From assembly GCA_031296935.1 (NCBI GenBank), contig JAVDPD010000006.1:144804-208803 (forward strand): DNA of 64,000 bases, written 5' to 3'. Below, piece by piece: positions 51,821 to 61,338 of the stretch (the first letter of the stretch is position 1; each line of letters begins with the position of its first letter). This DNA comes from Cerasicoccus maritimus. GTDB lineage: Bacteria; Verrucomicrobiota; Verrucomicrobiia; Opitutales; Cerasicoccaceae. The notes under the pieces are model-generated. The model saw nothing but the letters and a program-made list of their open reading frames with translations, ran no database searches and was not told the DNA's origin. The position numbers were made by a program, and so were the translations under genes.

Positions 51821-52381
51821 CTATTCGACCAATTCAAAGGCTCCTGTGGTGGTGTCGATTCGAACCAGTTTTGAATTCATTGAACCTTGCTCAAACAGTA
51901 CTTCCGCGATAAGCGTGGAACCATCCGCTTCACAAGCTTTCAGGCTAAAAATGAGATAAATCGAGCTATCCATTGGTATCGCTGTTCTTTGAATTTCTTT
52001 GTCGTCAAAATCCTTCAGTGGAAGGTCGATACGAAAGATTTGCGTCGAGGTTAGTGAAGGCGGAAAACCGCTTTCGGTTGCTTCAAGCAGATAGACGAAG
52101 GATTCGTCCTTAGGGGATATCGAATCAAGAAACATCTTAGCTGAATCTGTATTCGGAATGAGATGTTCCACTTTGCCATCATAGATCCAGAGTTCTTTCC
52201 GTAATGCATATATAGCATAGCCTGTCTTCAGGTTTTTAGTAGCGGTATCCAGTTTTGCCTCAAGTGATTGCTCCTTAAAACTATCTTCGAATGATTTGAT
52301 AAAGAGAGATTCTACGCGGTAGAATTGTCCGAGGATGTATCCCAGGGATACTAAAGCGAGACAGGCGAGGGCTTTGAGCAT
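51821..52381 (-). CDS. Membrane-anchored or secreted protein of unknown function
   Basis: A 186-residue protein with one N-terminal hydrophobic segment (residues 2-20, uncleaved anchor or signal), then a charged helical stretch and beta-rich C-terminal part. No family recognised. Its AT-rich composition matches the helicase region. The gap 51625-51820 shows no gene. It ends a minus-strand pair upstream-adjacent to nadE only by proximity (nadE stop side), with no sign of operon coupling. Confidence 0.6.
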   Translation of the reverse strand: MLKALACLALVSLGYILGQFYRVESLFIKSFEDSFKEQSLEAKLDTATKNLKTGYAIYALRKELWIYDGKVEHLIPNTDSAKMFLDSISPKDESFVYLLEATESGFPPSLTSTQIFRIDLPLKDFDDKEIQRTAIPMDSSIYLIFSLKACEADGSTLIAEVLFEQGSMNSKLVRIDTTTGAFELVE

Positions 52382-52416
52382 GTTAGCAAGTGTGGATGCA
52401 AAAATTTATTATAATC

Positions 52417-54369
52417 TCACGTCTCCCACTGCTCCACTTCTTCCAGCCAGAGCTTGCTGACGGCGTCGCTGGGCATGCGCCAGTCGCCGCGGGGGGAGAG
52501 GGAGACGGTGCCGACCTTGGGGCCGTCGGGGACGCAACTGCGCTTGAATTGCTGAGAGAAGAAACGCCAGTAGAAGGTGCGCAGCCAGTGCTTAATCGTG
52601 GCTAAGTCGTAGGCCCCGTCGAAGGCGTGTGTGGCCAGAAAGAGCACCTTGCTCGGGCGGTAGCCGAAGCGCGTGATGTAATACAGGAAGAAGTCGTGGA
52701 GTTCGTAGGGGCCGACGCTTTCCTCGGTCTTTTGGGCGAGCTGGCCTTCGTTGTCGAGCGGCAGAAGCTCGGGCGTGATCGGCGTGTCGGCGATGTCGTG
52801 GAGCAGGTCCTGCGCGACGTCGGCGTAGCGCTGGGCCGCGCACCAATCGACGATGTAGCGTACGAGGGTCTTGGGCACGCCGATGTTCACGTGATACATT
52901 GAAATGTGGTCGCCGGCGTAGGTGCACCAGCCGAGCGCGGCCTCGGAGAGATCGCCCGTGCCGAGGACGAAGCCGCCGACCTGGTTCGCCACGTCCATCA
53001 GGATTTGCGTGCGCTCGCGGGCCTGCGTGTTTTCGTAAACGACGTTGTGCTCGGACTCGTCGTGGCCGATGTCGGCAAAGTGCTGGCGGCAGGCGGCGTC
53101 GATGGAAATAGTGCGGAGCTCGGCGCCGAGGAATTCGATCAGCTGGGTGGCGTTGTTCTTGGTGCGCGAAGTGGTGCCGAAGCCCGGCATGGTGATCGAG
53201 ACAATGCCGCTGCGGTCGAGGCCGAGCTTGTCAAAGGCGTCAACGGCCACGAGGAGCGCGAGCGTCGAGTCGAGCCCGCCGGAGATGCCGACCACGAGCT
53301 TTTTCGCGCCAGTGTGGCGGAGGCGTTTGGCGAGGCCGGTGGACTGGATGGCGAAGATTTCCTGGCAGCGGTCGGCGCGGCGCGCGAGGTCGCTGGGGAC
53401 GAAGGGGTGGCGCTTCACGCGGCGCTGGAGGGGCAGGGGGCTGTCGCCTTCAAACGGCGCGGCGCGGATCACGCGGTATTCGCTGCCAACGAGGCTCTCG
53501 GTGAAGCTGCTGTTGCGCAGGCGGTCCTGGTTGAGGTGGTCGAGGTCGATGTCTGCGACCAAGCTTTGCGTTGCAAAGCTAAAGCGCTCGGTTTCGCCGA
53601 GCAGGTGGCCGCCTTCGGCAATGAGGCAGTGGCCGCTGTAAACGACGTCGGTGCTCGACTCGCCGGGGCCGGCGCTCGAATAAAGGTAGGCGCTGTAGGT
53701 GCGCGCGGATTGCTGCGCCACGAGACTGCGGCGGTAGTCGGCCTTGCCGAGCAGCTCGTTGCTCGCTGAGGGGTTGACGATTACGTTGGCACCCGCGAGG
53801 GCGAGCTTGCTACTGGGCGGCTGAACGCTCCAGAGGTCTTCGCAAATTTCGACGCCGATCACGCAGGGCGTTTCGCCGCCGAGGTCGAAGAGGAGGTCGA
53901 CGCCGAAGGGCACGTCGTCGCCATCGATTTCCACGATGTCGGCCAGCGTTTCGGTGGCCGAGGCAAACCAGCGCTGCTCGTAGAACTCGCCGTAGTTCGG
54001 CAAATGGGTCTTGGGCACGAGGCCGAGGATTTCCCCGCCGGCAATGACGGCCGCCACGTTGTAGAGACGGTTCTGGCTGGCGATGGGCAGGCCGACGATG
54101 ATCGCAGTGGGCAGCTTGACGCTTTCGGCGCGGAGGTCGCTCAGGGCCTTAAGCGCGGCGGCGCGGAGGGCGGAGTCGTAGAACAGATCAGCGCAGGTGT
54201 AGCCCGTGAGGCAGAGCTCGGGGAACACGGCGAGGCGCACGCCGGAGTCGGCGAGTTGACGCCATTCGGCGATGATGGCGTCGCGGTTGAAGGTGACGTC
54301 GGCCACGCGCAGCTCCGTCGAGGCGGTGGCGACGCGTAGAAATCCATGCTTTTCTAGTTTGGTGGGCAC
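52417..54369 (-). CDS. nadE: Glutamine-dependent NAD+ synthetase
   Basis: A 650-residue two-domain enzyme. The N-terminal nitrilase-type amidase has Glu in [10 protein letters not shown], Lys in P-K-T-H-L-P-N-Y, and Cys in G-V-E-I-C-E-D-L-W. The C-terminal ATP pyrophosphatase has [10 protein letters not shown]-loop. It makes NAD from deamido-NAD with glutamine-derived ammonia. Length matches the long bacterial class. It is divergent from the sulfotransferase-like gene, with 23 bp between starts. Confidence 0.95.
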   Translation of the reverse strand: MPTKLEKHGFLRVATASTELRVADVTFNRDAIIAEWRQLADSGVRLAVFPELCLTGYTCADLFYDSALRAAALKALSDLRAESVKLPTAIIVGLPIASQNRLYNVAAVIAGGEILGLVPKTHLPNYGEFYEQRWFASATETLADIVEIDGDDVPFGVDLLFDLGGETPCVIGVEICEDLWSVQPPSSKLALAGANVIVNPSASNELLGKADYRRSLVAQQSARTYSAYLYSSAGPGESSTDVVYSGHCLIAEGGHLLGETERFSFATQSLVADIDLDHLNQDRLRNSSFTESLVGSEYRVIRAAPFEGDSPLPLQRRVKRHPFVPSDLARRADRCQEIFAIQSTGLAKRLRHTGAKKLVVGISGGLDSTLALLVAVDAFDKLGLDRSGIVSITMPGFGTTSRTKNNATQLIEFLGAELRTISIDAACRQHFADIGHDESEHNVVYENTQARERTQILMDVANQVGGFVLGTGDLSEAALGWCTYAGDHISMYHVNIGVPKTLVRYIVDWCAAQRYADVAQDLLHDIADTPITPELLPLDNEGQLAQKTEESVGPYELHDFFLYYITRFGYRPSKVLFLATHAFDGAYDLATIKHWLRTFYWRFFSQQFKRSCVPDGPKVGTVSLSPRGDWRMPSDAVSKLWLEEVEQWET

Positions 54370-54392
54370 TGTTATACCTAGCTGGAATTTAA

Positions 54393-55367
54393 TTGATGAA
54401 GCTACTTAAAAAACACGAAAATACGGTGTTTGTCCATAGTCTCTGGCGCTGCGGCAATTCGTATTTTCTCGGCAAATTTGCGGGTTTGGAGAACGCTACT
54501 GTATTCGCTGAACCCTTTAATGATCAACTATCTATTGTCGATAAAGCAGTCTGCGCCACCGCGCCTGCGGCGGACAGTGGTTTCAGCGCGTATCGCGGCT
54601 TGGTGGACCCGAAGCCGAAAGTCGGCGGCGCGGGCATCCAGCACTACGACGTGCGTTTTGCGCTCAATTACTGGTTTGCCGAGAAGGAGCACGGCCAACT
54701 GCGCTACCTGCAACACTTGATCGATGAGGCGGAGCAGACCGAAGGCGGTTTCGCGGTGCTGGGCTTTGTGCGCTCGCTGGGGCGCGTGAGTATGCTGCGC
54801 GAGCTGCGCGGGTTTCACCTGGTTTTGCTGCGTGATCCGTTTGACTTGTATTGGTCGAACTGGCTCAAGCTGCGCGACGAGGATACGGCGTATTTTGCGC
54901 TGCAATACGTGATGCTGGCTGCACTTTGCCGCGACGTGCCAGCGCTCGATGCCCTGGCGCTGAAATACCACCTGCCGAAGCCAAAGATCAAGGGCGGGCA
55001 TTATGCGTTTACCGATGCGTATAATCAGCTGCATGGCCGTTTTTCGGAAGATGAAGACCTCCTGCGCGAGGCGTTTATTCTGGTGTTTTTGCTGTCCTAC
55101 GGCGCAGCTCTGACGCAGGCGGATTTGGTCGTTTCGGTGGATCGGCTGACGCAAGACGCCGGTTACCAAACGAACATAGCCGGCCTGATCGGCGACCGCA
55201 CCGGGCACGAGCTAGACTTCAGCGACTGTGCCGCCACACAATATGACGAGCCCGCGGAGCGCGCGGCGTTCTATGAAATCTACCGTGCCGAGCAGTGCAC
55301 GCTGGAGGACTCCAAGCACCCGCGCTGGGTGTCGGGCGGACGGTTGATTGACTCGTTGTTGGCGTAG
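54393..55367 (+). CDS. Sulfotransferase-like protein
   Basis: A 324-residue protein whose N-terminal [13 protein letters not shown] resembles the 5'-phosphosulfate-binding loop of PAPS sulfotransferases. [13 protein letters not shown] resembles the 3'-phosphate-binding segment (R-D-P...S). No signal peptide, so likely cytoplasmic. Acceptor unknown. Alternative starts at the first or second Met (54393 or 54396) are equivalent. Confidence 0.68.
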   Translation: MMKLLKKHENTVFVHSLWRCGNSYFLGKFAGLENATVFAEPFNDQLSIVDKAVCATAPAADSGFSAYRGLVDPKPKVGGAGIQHYDVRFALNYWFAEKEHGQLRYLQHLIDEAEQTEGGFAVLGFVRSLGRVSMLRELRGFHLVLLRDPFDLYWSNWLKLRDEDTAYFALQYVMLAALCRDVPALDALALKYHLPKPKIKGGHYAFTDAYNQLHGRFSEDEDLLREAFILVFLLSYGAALTQADLVVSVDRLTQDAGYQTNIAGLIGDRTGHELDFSDCAATQYDEPAERAAFYEIYRAEQCTLEDSKHPRWVSGGRLIDSLLA

Positions 55368-55382
55368 GGGCAGGCGAATTCT

Positions 55383-56148
55383 TTAACCACGAAGAGCACT
55401 AAGGACGCGAAGTTGGATACTGGTTTTCTCCCGCAGAGGCGCGGAGACGCAGAGAGGTAATATTTTAGCTGAGAAGAAACATATGAAGCTGTATGTCCTG
55501 TTGCTTTTTGCCGCCTTGGCATTTGTCGGGTGCAAAGAGCAGGCGAAAAGAGCGCTAACGCCTGAAGAGTTGGCTGCGACGCCGCTGGTTTATGTTCCAC
55601 TGAAGGCAGCGACGCAAAATTACTCTTTTGAAGGCGATGATATCCAGAGTGTCTTGGAGTCAGTCGCATCTGAGAATCATATTGAAGTGCTCTACAGTGA
55701 CGCTCCGCCTGAGGGAAAGGTGTCAGTTGAGTTGGAGGGGGTGACTTGGCGGGAACTCTTCAGGATTACTCTTGAGCCGCTTGGCTACACTCACTGGGAA
55801 GATGCTGATGGCGTGCATGTCATGCTGCTTCCGACTTTTGCGAATGAGGAAATGTATACGTTCGCAGTGCCAGTCGAAGGGGACCTTCAGGCTGCTGCTG
55901 AAACCATGTCTCCTTTGGTGGATATTGATTCTGGTGGTTCAATTCAACTCGACCATCAACGAAATGCGTTGGTGATTACTGAGCGCCAGTCCAGGCGTGA
56001 GGATATTCTGGTGGTTGTTCATCGAATTGGGACCAAGAAAGTAGAGCCTGATCGGCAGGAGTAACTCCAGCACTCCGCGACTCTGCGCCTCTGCGGGAAT
56101 CAAATTTCGTCCTGTAGGCTTCGCGTCCTTCGTGCTCTTCGTGGTTAA
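55383..56148. mobile_element. Inverted-repeat cassette F carrying an STN-domain lipoprotein gene
   Basis: Outer arms TTAACCACGAAGAGCACTAA (from 55383) and its inverse ending GTGCTCTTCGTGGTTAA (56148); inner arms CCGCAGAGGCGCGGAGACGC (55431) and inverse CTCTGCGCCTCTGCGGG (near 56080). They bracket one gene exactly as cassette C does, but with a different arm sequence. No transposase inside. The inner arm motif also appears in the repeat field at 9092-9262. Confidence 0.72.
55483..56064 (+). CDS. Lipoprotein with secretin/TonB short N-terminal (STN-like) domain
   Basis: A 193-residue protein. Lipobox A-F-V-G-C (Cys at about residue 17). Residues ~45-110 resemble an STN/secretin N0 domain: Y-S-F-E-G-D-D-I-Q-S-V-L-E-S-V-A, V-S-V-E-L-E-G-V-T-W-R-E-L-F-R-I, L-G-Y-T-H-W-E-D-A-D-G-V-H-V. 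The rest resembles a secretin N1-like segment ending in I-Q-L-D-H-Q-R-N-A-L-V-I-T. It has no pore domain. It is the sole gene inside cassette F; stand-alone role unknown. Confidence 0.72.
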   Translation: MKLYVLLLFAALAFVGCKEQAKRALTPEELAATPLVYVPLKAATQNYSFEGDDIQSVLESVASENHIEVLYSDAPPEGKVSVELEGVTWRELFRITLEPLGYTHWEDADGVHVMLLPTFANEEMYTFAVPVEGDLQAAAETMSPLVDIDSGGSIQLDHQRNALVITERQSRREDILVVVHRIGTKKVEPDRQE

Positions 56149-56214
56149 ACAGCATTCTACTGGAAAATTGGATTTTTGCTCATTGGAGAGGTTTTCCTTG
56201 GCCTTGGGGCGGGG

Positions 56215-58308
56215 ATGCCTGAGACTGCGCGGCTGATGATCTCCTTTCGGGAAAACGCAGAGGCGCCGGGCGCCGCAGATTACGCAGGGGCGCTGGTGAA
56301 GGCTAGCGACCACGTGTTTGCGCCCGATGGCTGGCTGGCTGAGAACCTGGGGCTGGAGCATCGTCCGCAGCAGGAGGCGATGGCGCAGGCCGTGATCCGC
56401 AACTTCATCAGCGACCGGCCGCTGTTGTTTGAGGCGGGGACGGGCGTCGGCAAGTCGATGGCTTACCTGGCACCGGGGATCATGCGCGCGGTGCTGGCGA
56501 AGCGACCGTTTATCGTGTCGACGCACACTATCGCGCTGCAGCAGCAGTTGCTGAACAGCGATATCCCGCTGGTGCGTATGCTTTTCCAACGGACGCCTGA
56601 GCTGGCGGATTACCGGAATTTCAAGGCCACGCTGATGGTCGGCCGCGGCAATTACCTGTGCGGACATCGCTTGGCGCGCGCCATTGCCACGAAGAGCGAT
56701 CTCTTTGGCGGGCCGCAGGTGGAAGACCTCCAGCGCATCGCCGAGTGGTCCACGCTGACCAAGGCCGGGCTGCGCGACGAGTTGACGCCGACGCCGGACC
56801 CCGAAGTCTGGGAGTGGGTGAATGCGGATTCCTCCTCGTGCAACAAGAAGAACTGCACGCCGGAGACGTGCTTTTATCGCCGCGCATTGAAGGCGCGTCA
56901 GGAGTCTCAGCTCGTGGTAATGAACCACAGCCTGCTGTTCAGCTTGATTGCGGCTGGGCTGGCCCCGGGCAACAGCGCGGGCGTGCTTTACCCGGAGGAT
57001 TACCTGGTGCTCGACGAGGCGCACACCGTGCCCGCGATTGCGACGGATCATTACGGGCTGGGGATCAGCAGTTATGGCGTCGATCGTGCGCTCAAGCTGC
57101 TTTACAACCCGACCCGAAAGAAGGGCAAGGGCCTGCTGTCCAAGGTGGGCAGCACGCAGGAGCATCGCGCGGTGACCGAGGCGCTGGCGGCGAGCGAAGG
57201 CTTTTTCAATGACCTGCGTTCTCGACTGCTGCGGCGTCAGGATGTGGTGCGTTTGCTGGAGCCCGACTGGGCCGAGCCGGTGCTGCATCGTCCGTTGGGG
57301 CGCGTGGTGGACCGCCTCGGCATGCTCCGCACCAACGTAAAAGACGACAACCTCAAGGACGAACTGGGCGATCACCGTCGGCGCCTGCACGAGATGCTGA
57401 CCGGGATGCAGCACGCGCTGGAGCTCAAGCACAGCGAGCATCATGTTTACTGGTTGGAGCTGATTGGGCGGAAGCGAAACATCGTGCAGATTCGCTCGGC
57501 ACCGCTCGACGTGGCTGAAGCGCTACGCAAGACGCTATTTGATCGCGGGACATCGGTGGTCATGACGAGCGCCACGCTGGCCAGCGGCGGCGATATGAGC
57601 CCGTTTGCGCGGCGGGCGGGCGCCGACACCGAAGACTTTGCGGTGGAAAGTTCGCCGTTCGACTTCGAGAACAACCTGCAAATCTACATTGCCGAAGACG
57701 CCCCGACGCCGAGTCGTGGCGAAGGCGCGCTGGACCGCAAGTTCATGCAGCAAAACATCGCGGCGTGCGTCGACAAAGTCGAAGGCGGCACGCTGGTGCT
57801 GTTTACGAGCTACGCGGACTTGCGGGCGGTGGGCGACGCGCTGGGGCCACATTTCCACAAGGCCGGACGGGAACTCCTCATGCAAGGGCAGGGGCTTTCG
57901 CGGGCGGAGATTAAAGAGCGCTTCATGGAGGCGGGCAACGCCGTGCTCTTCGGCACGGAGAGTTTCTGGACGGGCTTTGATGCGCCCGGTGAAGCGTTGT
58001 CGCAGGTGATCATTACCCGCTTGCCGTTCGATGTGCCGACGCATCCGGTGCTGGAAGCCCGCGCCGAGTGGATTCGCACACGCGGCGGCAGCCCGTTCGC
58101 GGAGATGACCTTGCCCGATGCGATCATGCGCTTTCGGCAAGGGGTGGGGCGCCTATTGCGTAAAAAGACGGATCGCGGCCGGCTCATCATTCTCGACAGC
58201 CGTATTTTGCGTAAGGAATATGGCCGTTATTTTCTAGGCGCCTTACCGAAGCGTGATTACATCCGTTTTTCGCGGGAAACCCGGGAGCAACTACTAGACT
58301 TGGAGTAA
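56215..58308 (+). CDS. DinG/XPD-type ATP-dependent DNA helicase
   Basis: About 697 residues. Walker A E-A-G-T-G-V-G-K-S (near 56440), Fe-S cysteines in G-N-Y-L-C-G, S-S-C-N-K-K-N-C-T-P-E-T-C (four Cys), DEAH box V-L-D-E-A-H-T-V, and late motif R-F-R-Q-G-V-G-R-L-L-R. DinG relatives unwind R-loops and damaged forks. A TTG start at 56176 and ATGs at 56215 and 56236 are all possible; 56215 is a compromise and the ribosome site is weak for each. Confidence 0.88.
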   Translation: MPETARLMISFRENAEAPGAADYAGALVKASDHVFAPDGWLAENLGLEHRPQQEAMAQAVIRNFISDRPLLFEAGTGVGKSMAYLAPGIMRAVLAKRPFIVSTHTIALQQQLLNSDIPLVRMLFQRTPELADYRNFKATLMVGRGNYLCGHRLARAIATKSDLFGGPQVEDLQRIAEWSTLTKAGLRDELTPTPDPEVWEWVNADSSSCNKKNCTPETCFYRRALKARQESQLVVMNHSLLFSLIAAGLAPGNSAGVLYPEDYLVLDEAHTVPAIATDHYGLGISSYGVDRALKLLYNPTRKKGKGLLSKVGSTQEHRAVTEALAASEGFFNDLRSRLLRRQDVVRLLEPDWAEPVLHRPLGRVVDRLGMLRTNVKDDNLKDELGDHRRRLHEMLTGMQHALELKHSEHHVYWLELIGRKRNIVQIRSAPLDVAEALRKTLFDRGTSVVMTSATLASGGDMSPFARRAGADTEDFAVESSPFDFENNLQIYIAEDAPTPSRGEGALDRKFMQQNIAACVDKVEGGTLVLFTSYADLRAVGDALGPHFHKAGRELLMQGQGLSRAEIKERFMEAGNAVLFGTESFWTGFDAPGEALSQVIITRLPFDVPTHPVLEARAEWIRTRGGSPFAEMTLPDAIMRFRQGVGRLLRKKTDRGRLIILDSRILRKEYGRYFLGALPKRDYIRFSRETREQLLDLE

Positions 58309-58431
58309 GGCTTTTATGAAAAGGCTTTAATTCAAGGATTAGAAACTACAGCGGCTTTACATTTGGACGATAACCATCTATAAGATTGATTTTAAACACA
58401 TTGTGCGTCCACTGCTGCCCGTGTTTTAACT

Positions 58432-59169
58432 ATGTCTATACCTGTATCCAGCTTTTCTATTCGTGCGTTTGGGCAGACCGATCAAGGTCTCATGCGTAGC
58501 GAAAACGAGGACAGTTATTTTGTTTCTGACGCGCATCAGTTGTTCGCAGTGGCCGATGGCTTGGGCGGGTTGCCCGAGGGATCTGTGGCCTCTGGCTTGG
58601 CGACCAATGTGATCGACGAATATTTGGCGGACTTGGCCCCCGGAGAGCCGGTTGACTTCGCCCGCATGTTTGAGAAGGTCAACATGCGCGTTTTCGAGAA
58701 GGGTCGTTCGATCAGCGCCGACATGGGCATCGGCACGACTTTGACCGTGGCTCAGTTTTTGCAGGACCGCTTCCATATTGGCCATGTCGGCGACACCGGT
58801 TTGGTGGTCTTCGGGCCTGATTCATGGCGCCAGGTCACGCGTGACCACACCATGGCTCAGGACATGCTCGACCGTCTGCGCCCCGGCGAACACGCCTACA
58901 TCCCGGAATATTTCTCGCACACCCTCACGCGCTGCATTGGCCAATTGGCGACGATCAAGGTGGATACCTACGAAGACGTCATTACGCCCGGCGAACGCGC
59001 GCTGATGTTCTCTGACGGCGTGACCAAGACCATGGAGATGGACGAGATTCACGAAAAGATTTTGACGATGAATTCGCCGAAGGACTTGGTGAACGAGATT
59101 ATCGAAACGGCCAACCACCGCGGCGGCCCGGATAACGTGACGGCCATCGCGATCTACTTTGATGAGTAA
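58432..59169 (+). CDS. PP2C-family protein phosphatase
   Basis: A 245-residue Stp-type phosphatase. Metal-binding Asp residues lie in R-S-E-N-E-D-S-Y-F, V-A-D-G-L-G-G, F-S-D-G-V-T-K and G-G-P-D-N-V-T; G-T-T-L-T-V and H-V-G-D-T-G complete the fold. It removes phosphate from Ser/Thr, normally opposing a Hanks-type kinase, which is not encoded here. It stands alone on the plus strand. Confidence 0.92.
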   Translation: MSIPVSSFSIRAFGQTDQGLMRSENEDSYFVSDAHQLFAVADGLGGLPEGSVASGLATNVIDEYLADLAPGEPVDFARMFEKVNMRVFEKGRSISADMGIGTTLTVAQFLQDRFHIGHVGDTGLVVFGPDSWRQVTRDHTMAQDMLDRLRPGEHAYIPEYFSHTLTRCIGQLATIKVDTYEDVITPGERALMFSDGVTKTMEMDEIHEKILTMNSPKDLVNEIIETANHRGGPDNVTAIAIYFDE

Positions 59170-59470
59170 TTGGTGGGGGCCAGGTCGAGGTTACATAAAT
59201 GAGATTTGGTTGGCCTGCGGGGATGTATTTCATAACTATCTCATAAAATCAGTTTTGGGCCGTTTTGTCTCTGATTACAGTTTTATCGCATTAATCAGTA
59301 ATCTTAGCCTCGCTATACCTGTTTCTGCTGTTGACTGAAATATTGGGTGGCTTCCAATTTAAATGGAGATAGTGTGAATGTCCGCGCCTCTATCGATTTT
59401 GAACTGAGAGCCTTGAGTTGAAAGATGCAGCGGGCATGACTGGTTAAGCGGGACAACGCTTCGTGGAGCG
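59170..59470. other. AT-rich gene-free stretch
   Basis: No ORF with coding character, RNA gene or clear terminator can be seen between the phosphatase stop and the structured repeat at 59471. Short frames on the minus strand beyond the repeat (about 59645-59763, ending in a stop inside the repeat) look like a broken gene but match nothing I know. Confidence 0.4.
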
Positions 59471-59644
59471 CTAGAGCATTTTCATCTAACTTGGCCTAAT
59501 CCCAAGCCTTTAACCGAGCGCTTTTCCGCGTCAGCTTCGTTGGCTTTTCACTCACGCACTTCCAGTGCGCTACGCTCAAGCCGCCTTGCGGGACACGAAA
59601 AATCACTGCGGCCTGATCGGCCAAGTTAGATGAAAATACTCTAG
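59471..59644. repeat. Structured ~170-bp repeat, copy 1 (upstream of GntR gene)
   Basis: Ends CTAGAGCATTTTCATCTAAC and, inverted, GTTAGATGAAAATACTCTAG enclose a variable core with hairpin CGCAC-TTCCA-GTGCG (59555-59569) and GCCGCCTTGCG. The copy at 60665-60826 shares the right half closely; its hairpin is CGGGC-TTCCA-GCCCG, i.e. both stem sides changed together. MITE-sized, without coding capacity. Confidence 0.75.
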
Positions 59645-59849
59645 GTGTTGGTCGTTCAATTTCATGTAGCCGAGAAGCTGTTCATGGCGCATCGTTTGCT
59701 TTTTACTATGGTCCGGCGGGCGGTTGGTATGTTCTTGGCGATGCTTGGCCTGTAGGTCCATTTTTTCAATAAGACTTGCGGGGACGATGTTTTTTCTGCT
59801 ATATCAGTTAATATCTTCTGGAAAGTCATTCTAAGTACAGATCATTCTT

Positions 59850-60518
59850 ATGCCCACCAAGCCCAAAAGCAAATCGTCATTCTCAAATCGTTCACGCGAT
59901 TCATTGGCAAGCAAGGCCTATAATATGCTCGCCGCACAACTTCTTGATCATAGGTTAGTTCCGGGCATGCTTCTAAATCGCAGGGAAATTGCTAATCAAT
60001 TTGACATGAGTGTAGCGCCCGTACTTGAAGCGATGGTTCAATTAGAATCAGAGGGATTTTTAGAGTCTGTGCCAAGAAAGGGAACTCTGGTTAGCTCTGT
60101 TCGCTTAGAGGATCTACGAGGTCACCTAATACTGCGTGAAGCTCTTGAATGTGAAGCTGCGCGATATTATTGCGGCGAACCAATTGTTCGCGCTGAGGAT
60201 GAACTTATCAAACTTGCCGAAACGATAGATTCAATGGATTCACAAGCGCGAACTGAACAATGGCACGCTGAATTTGAATTTCATTTCGCCCTGGTCAAAT
60301 TAGCGGATGTCTCCGCCATTGAAGCTACTTTCAAAAAAATCATGCAGAAAAAACTATTCATGGCATTAAATCTATACATGTCAGCCCATGGTGTTAACAA
60401 TCCGAGGGATAGCCATGTGCAACTTATTTCTAAACTGAAAACAAGCGATCCCGATGAGGCTGAGCGGATTATACGAACACACTTAAGGGGTGATAAGGAG
60501 GAGCTTTATCGGCGATAA
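59850..60518 (+). CDS. GntR-family transcriptional regulator (FadR-like C-terminal domain)
   Basis: A 222-residue regulator. Winged HTH at residues 20-85: S-L-A-S-K-A-Y-N-M-L-A, L-N-R-R-E-I-A-N-Q-F-D-M-S-V-A-P-V-L-E-A, P-R-K-G-T-L-V. The C-terminal all-helical FCD-type ligand domain follows (L-R-E-A-L-E-C-E-A-A-R, H-A-E-F-E-F-H). Likely a metabolite-sensing repressor, but no target genes adjoin it. It is AT-rich and flanked by two copies of the same structured repeat, so it could have arrived with them. Confidence 0.82.
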   Translation: MPTKPKSKSSFSNRSRDSLASKAYNMLAAQLLDHRLVPGMLLNRREIANQFDMSVAPVLEAMVQLESEGFLESVPRKGTLVSSVRLEDLRGHLILREALECEAARYYCGEPIVRAEDELIKLAETIDSMDSQARTEQWHAEFEFHFALVKLADVSAIEATFKKIMQKKLFMALNLYMSAHGVNNPRDSHVQLISKLKTSDPDEAERIIRTHLRGDKEELYRR

Positions 60519-60664
60519 ACATCTGGTGAGCTCGATTTTGGCGAAGTGGGCAGGCTCACGTCTTGCCATAGAACATAGTAAATCGGTTGAGTTTGTAGGG
60601 AAGGTGGGCTATAGCGATCTCGAAACGGTTATCGTCGTTTCCTGAAACAGCGGAAGCTGTCGCC
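60519..60664. other. Gap behind the GntR gene
   Basis: No gene or terminator recognised between the regulator stop and the second structured repeat. Confidence 0.4.
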
Positions 60665-60826
60665 GCTAGAGCGGAAAAGCACTCGGCTCAAGGCTTGGGG
60701 CCAGATTGGAAGGTCGCGGCGTTGGCATTTCAATCACGGGCTTCCAGCCCGCTCAATCAATGCCGCCTTGCGCTGCATCCAATCTTTTCCCCACCTGATC
60801 GGCCAAGTTAGATGAAAAATGCTGCT
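60665..60826. repeat. Structured repeat, copy 2 (downstream of GntR gene)
   Basis: Right half from about 60719 matches copy 1 (GCCGCCTTGCG, then CTGATCGGCCAAGTTAGATG). The left ~50 bp (CGCTAGAGCGGAAAAGCACT onward) matches copy 1 positions 59500-59530 in inverted orientation. The hairpin at 60737-60751 is the compensated version. The copies thus differ by an internal inversion plus base changes. Confidence 0.7.
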
Positions 60827-60955
60827 ATGAAGTTTTTTGAGTCAAGCATGCTGTTTATTATTTTTTCTGGTTGAAGTCCTCCCTCGGTTGCTCGCTTGTT
60901 TTCAAGCGGCTTATACTGCTTTGCGCGCGCGACTTGTCGGCGCTTAATGACGTAT

Positions 60956-61072
60956 TCAATGTCGTTTGAGGGTGGCAGGCGAGCTGCCATCAACTTGACG
61001 AACCACGACGTAGCTGTCAGCGTGAACATCGATGCCGAGCTTAACGGCCAAGTATTGTTTTTGATCTATCAT
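60956..61072 (-). pseudogene. IS110/IS1111-family transposase N-terminal fragment
   Basis: From ATG at 61072 the frame encodes Y-L-A-V-K-L-G-I-D-V-H-A-D-S-Y-V-V-V-R-Q, the DEDD-transposase N-terminus of IS110-group elements, including its first catalytic Asp. It then ends at TGA after 38 codons. The remainder is gone; following sequence (60827-60955) has only a diverged frame. The fragment's 5' edge coincides with the damaged arm of the third 64-nt palindrome. Confidence 0.75.
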
Positions 61073-61074
61073 CG

Positions 61075-61123
61075 GTTGCCGGATTGAGCAAGTGCTGGAC
61101 CCGGCAACTTCATGTTATCTCTA
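61075..61123. repeat. 64-nt palindromic element, copy 3 (left arm damaged)
   Basis: The right arm (61099-61123) and loop are identical to copy 1, but only GTTGCCGG of the left arm remains before IS110-derived sequence. This fits insertion of, or deletion by, the IS into the palindrome. 61124-61307 shows nothing further. Confidence 0.75.
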
Positions 61124-61307
61124 TAAATGAACAATGTGACCCAAGCTGTGTTCGACGCGGCTGCGGATGTGGCTCTCTTCTTGTTTTTAGAATTTTACTG
61201 ACATGTTATATATAAGAGGTGAGGCGATGTTGCCTTATTGTTGTGTTGCTTCACAGCGAATCATCAGCAATTAGCATGTTAAAAATCTTATTTTGAATGA
61301 ATCGATT

Positions 61308-61330
61308 AAAGCCGACAGGCTGCTAGCCGC
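61308..61330. repeat. 23-bp inverted repeat, left member
   Basis: TTAAAGCCGACAGGCTGCTA (plus GCC) occurs here and, exactly inverted, at 63918-63940. Inside it AGCC-GACA-GGCT forms a small hairpin. The pair brackets the BrkB-like, small basic protein and YceH-like genes (2.6 kb). Confidence 0.65.
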
Positions 61331-61338
61331 ATTTTTGC

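Noticed and set aside
55483-56064. Secretin (PilQ/GspD) gene
   Set aside because: Only the short N-terminal domains are present; the pore-forming secretin domain is absent.
59645-59763. Minus-strand ORF of about 40 codons ending in the structured repeat
   Set aside because: No family match, stop supplied by the repeat, no ribosome site; may be a broken gene but cannot be supported.
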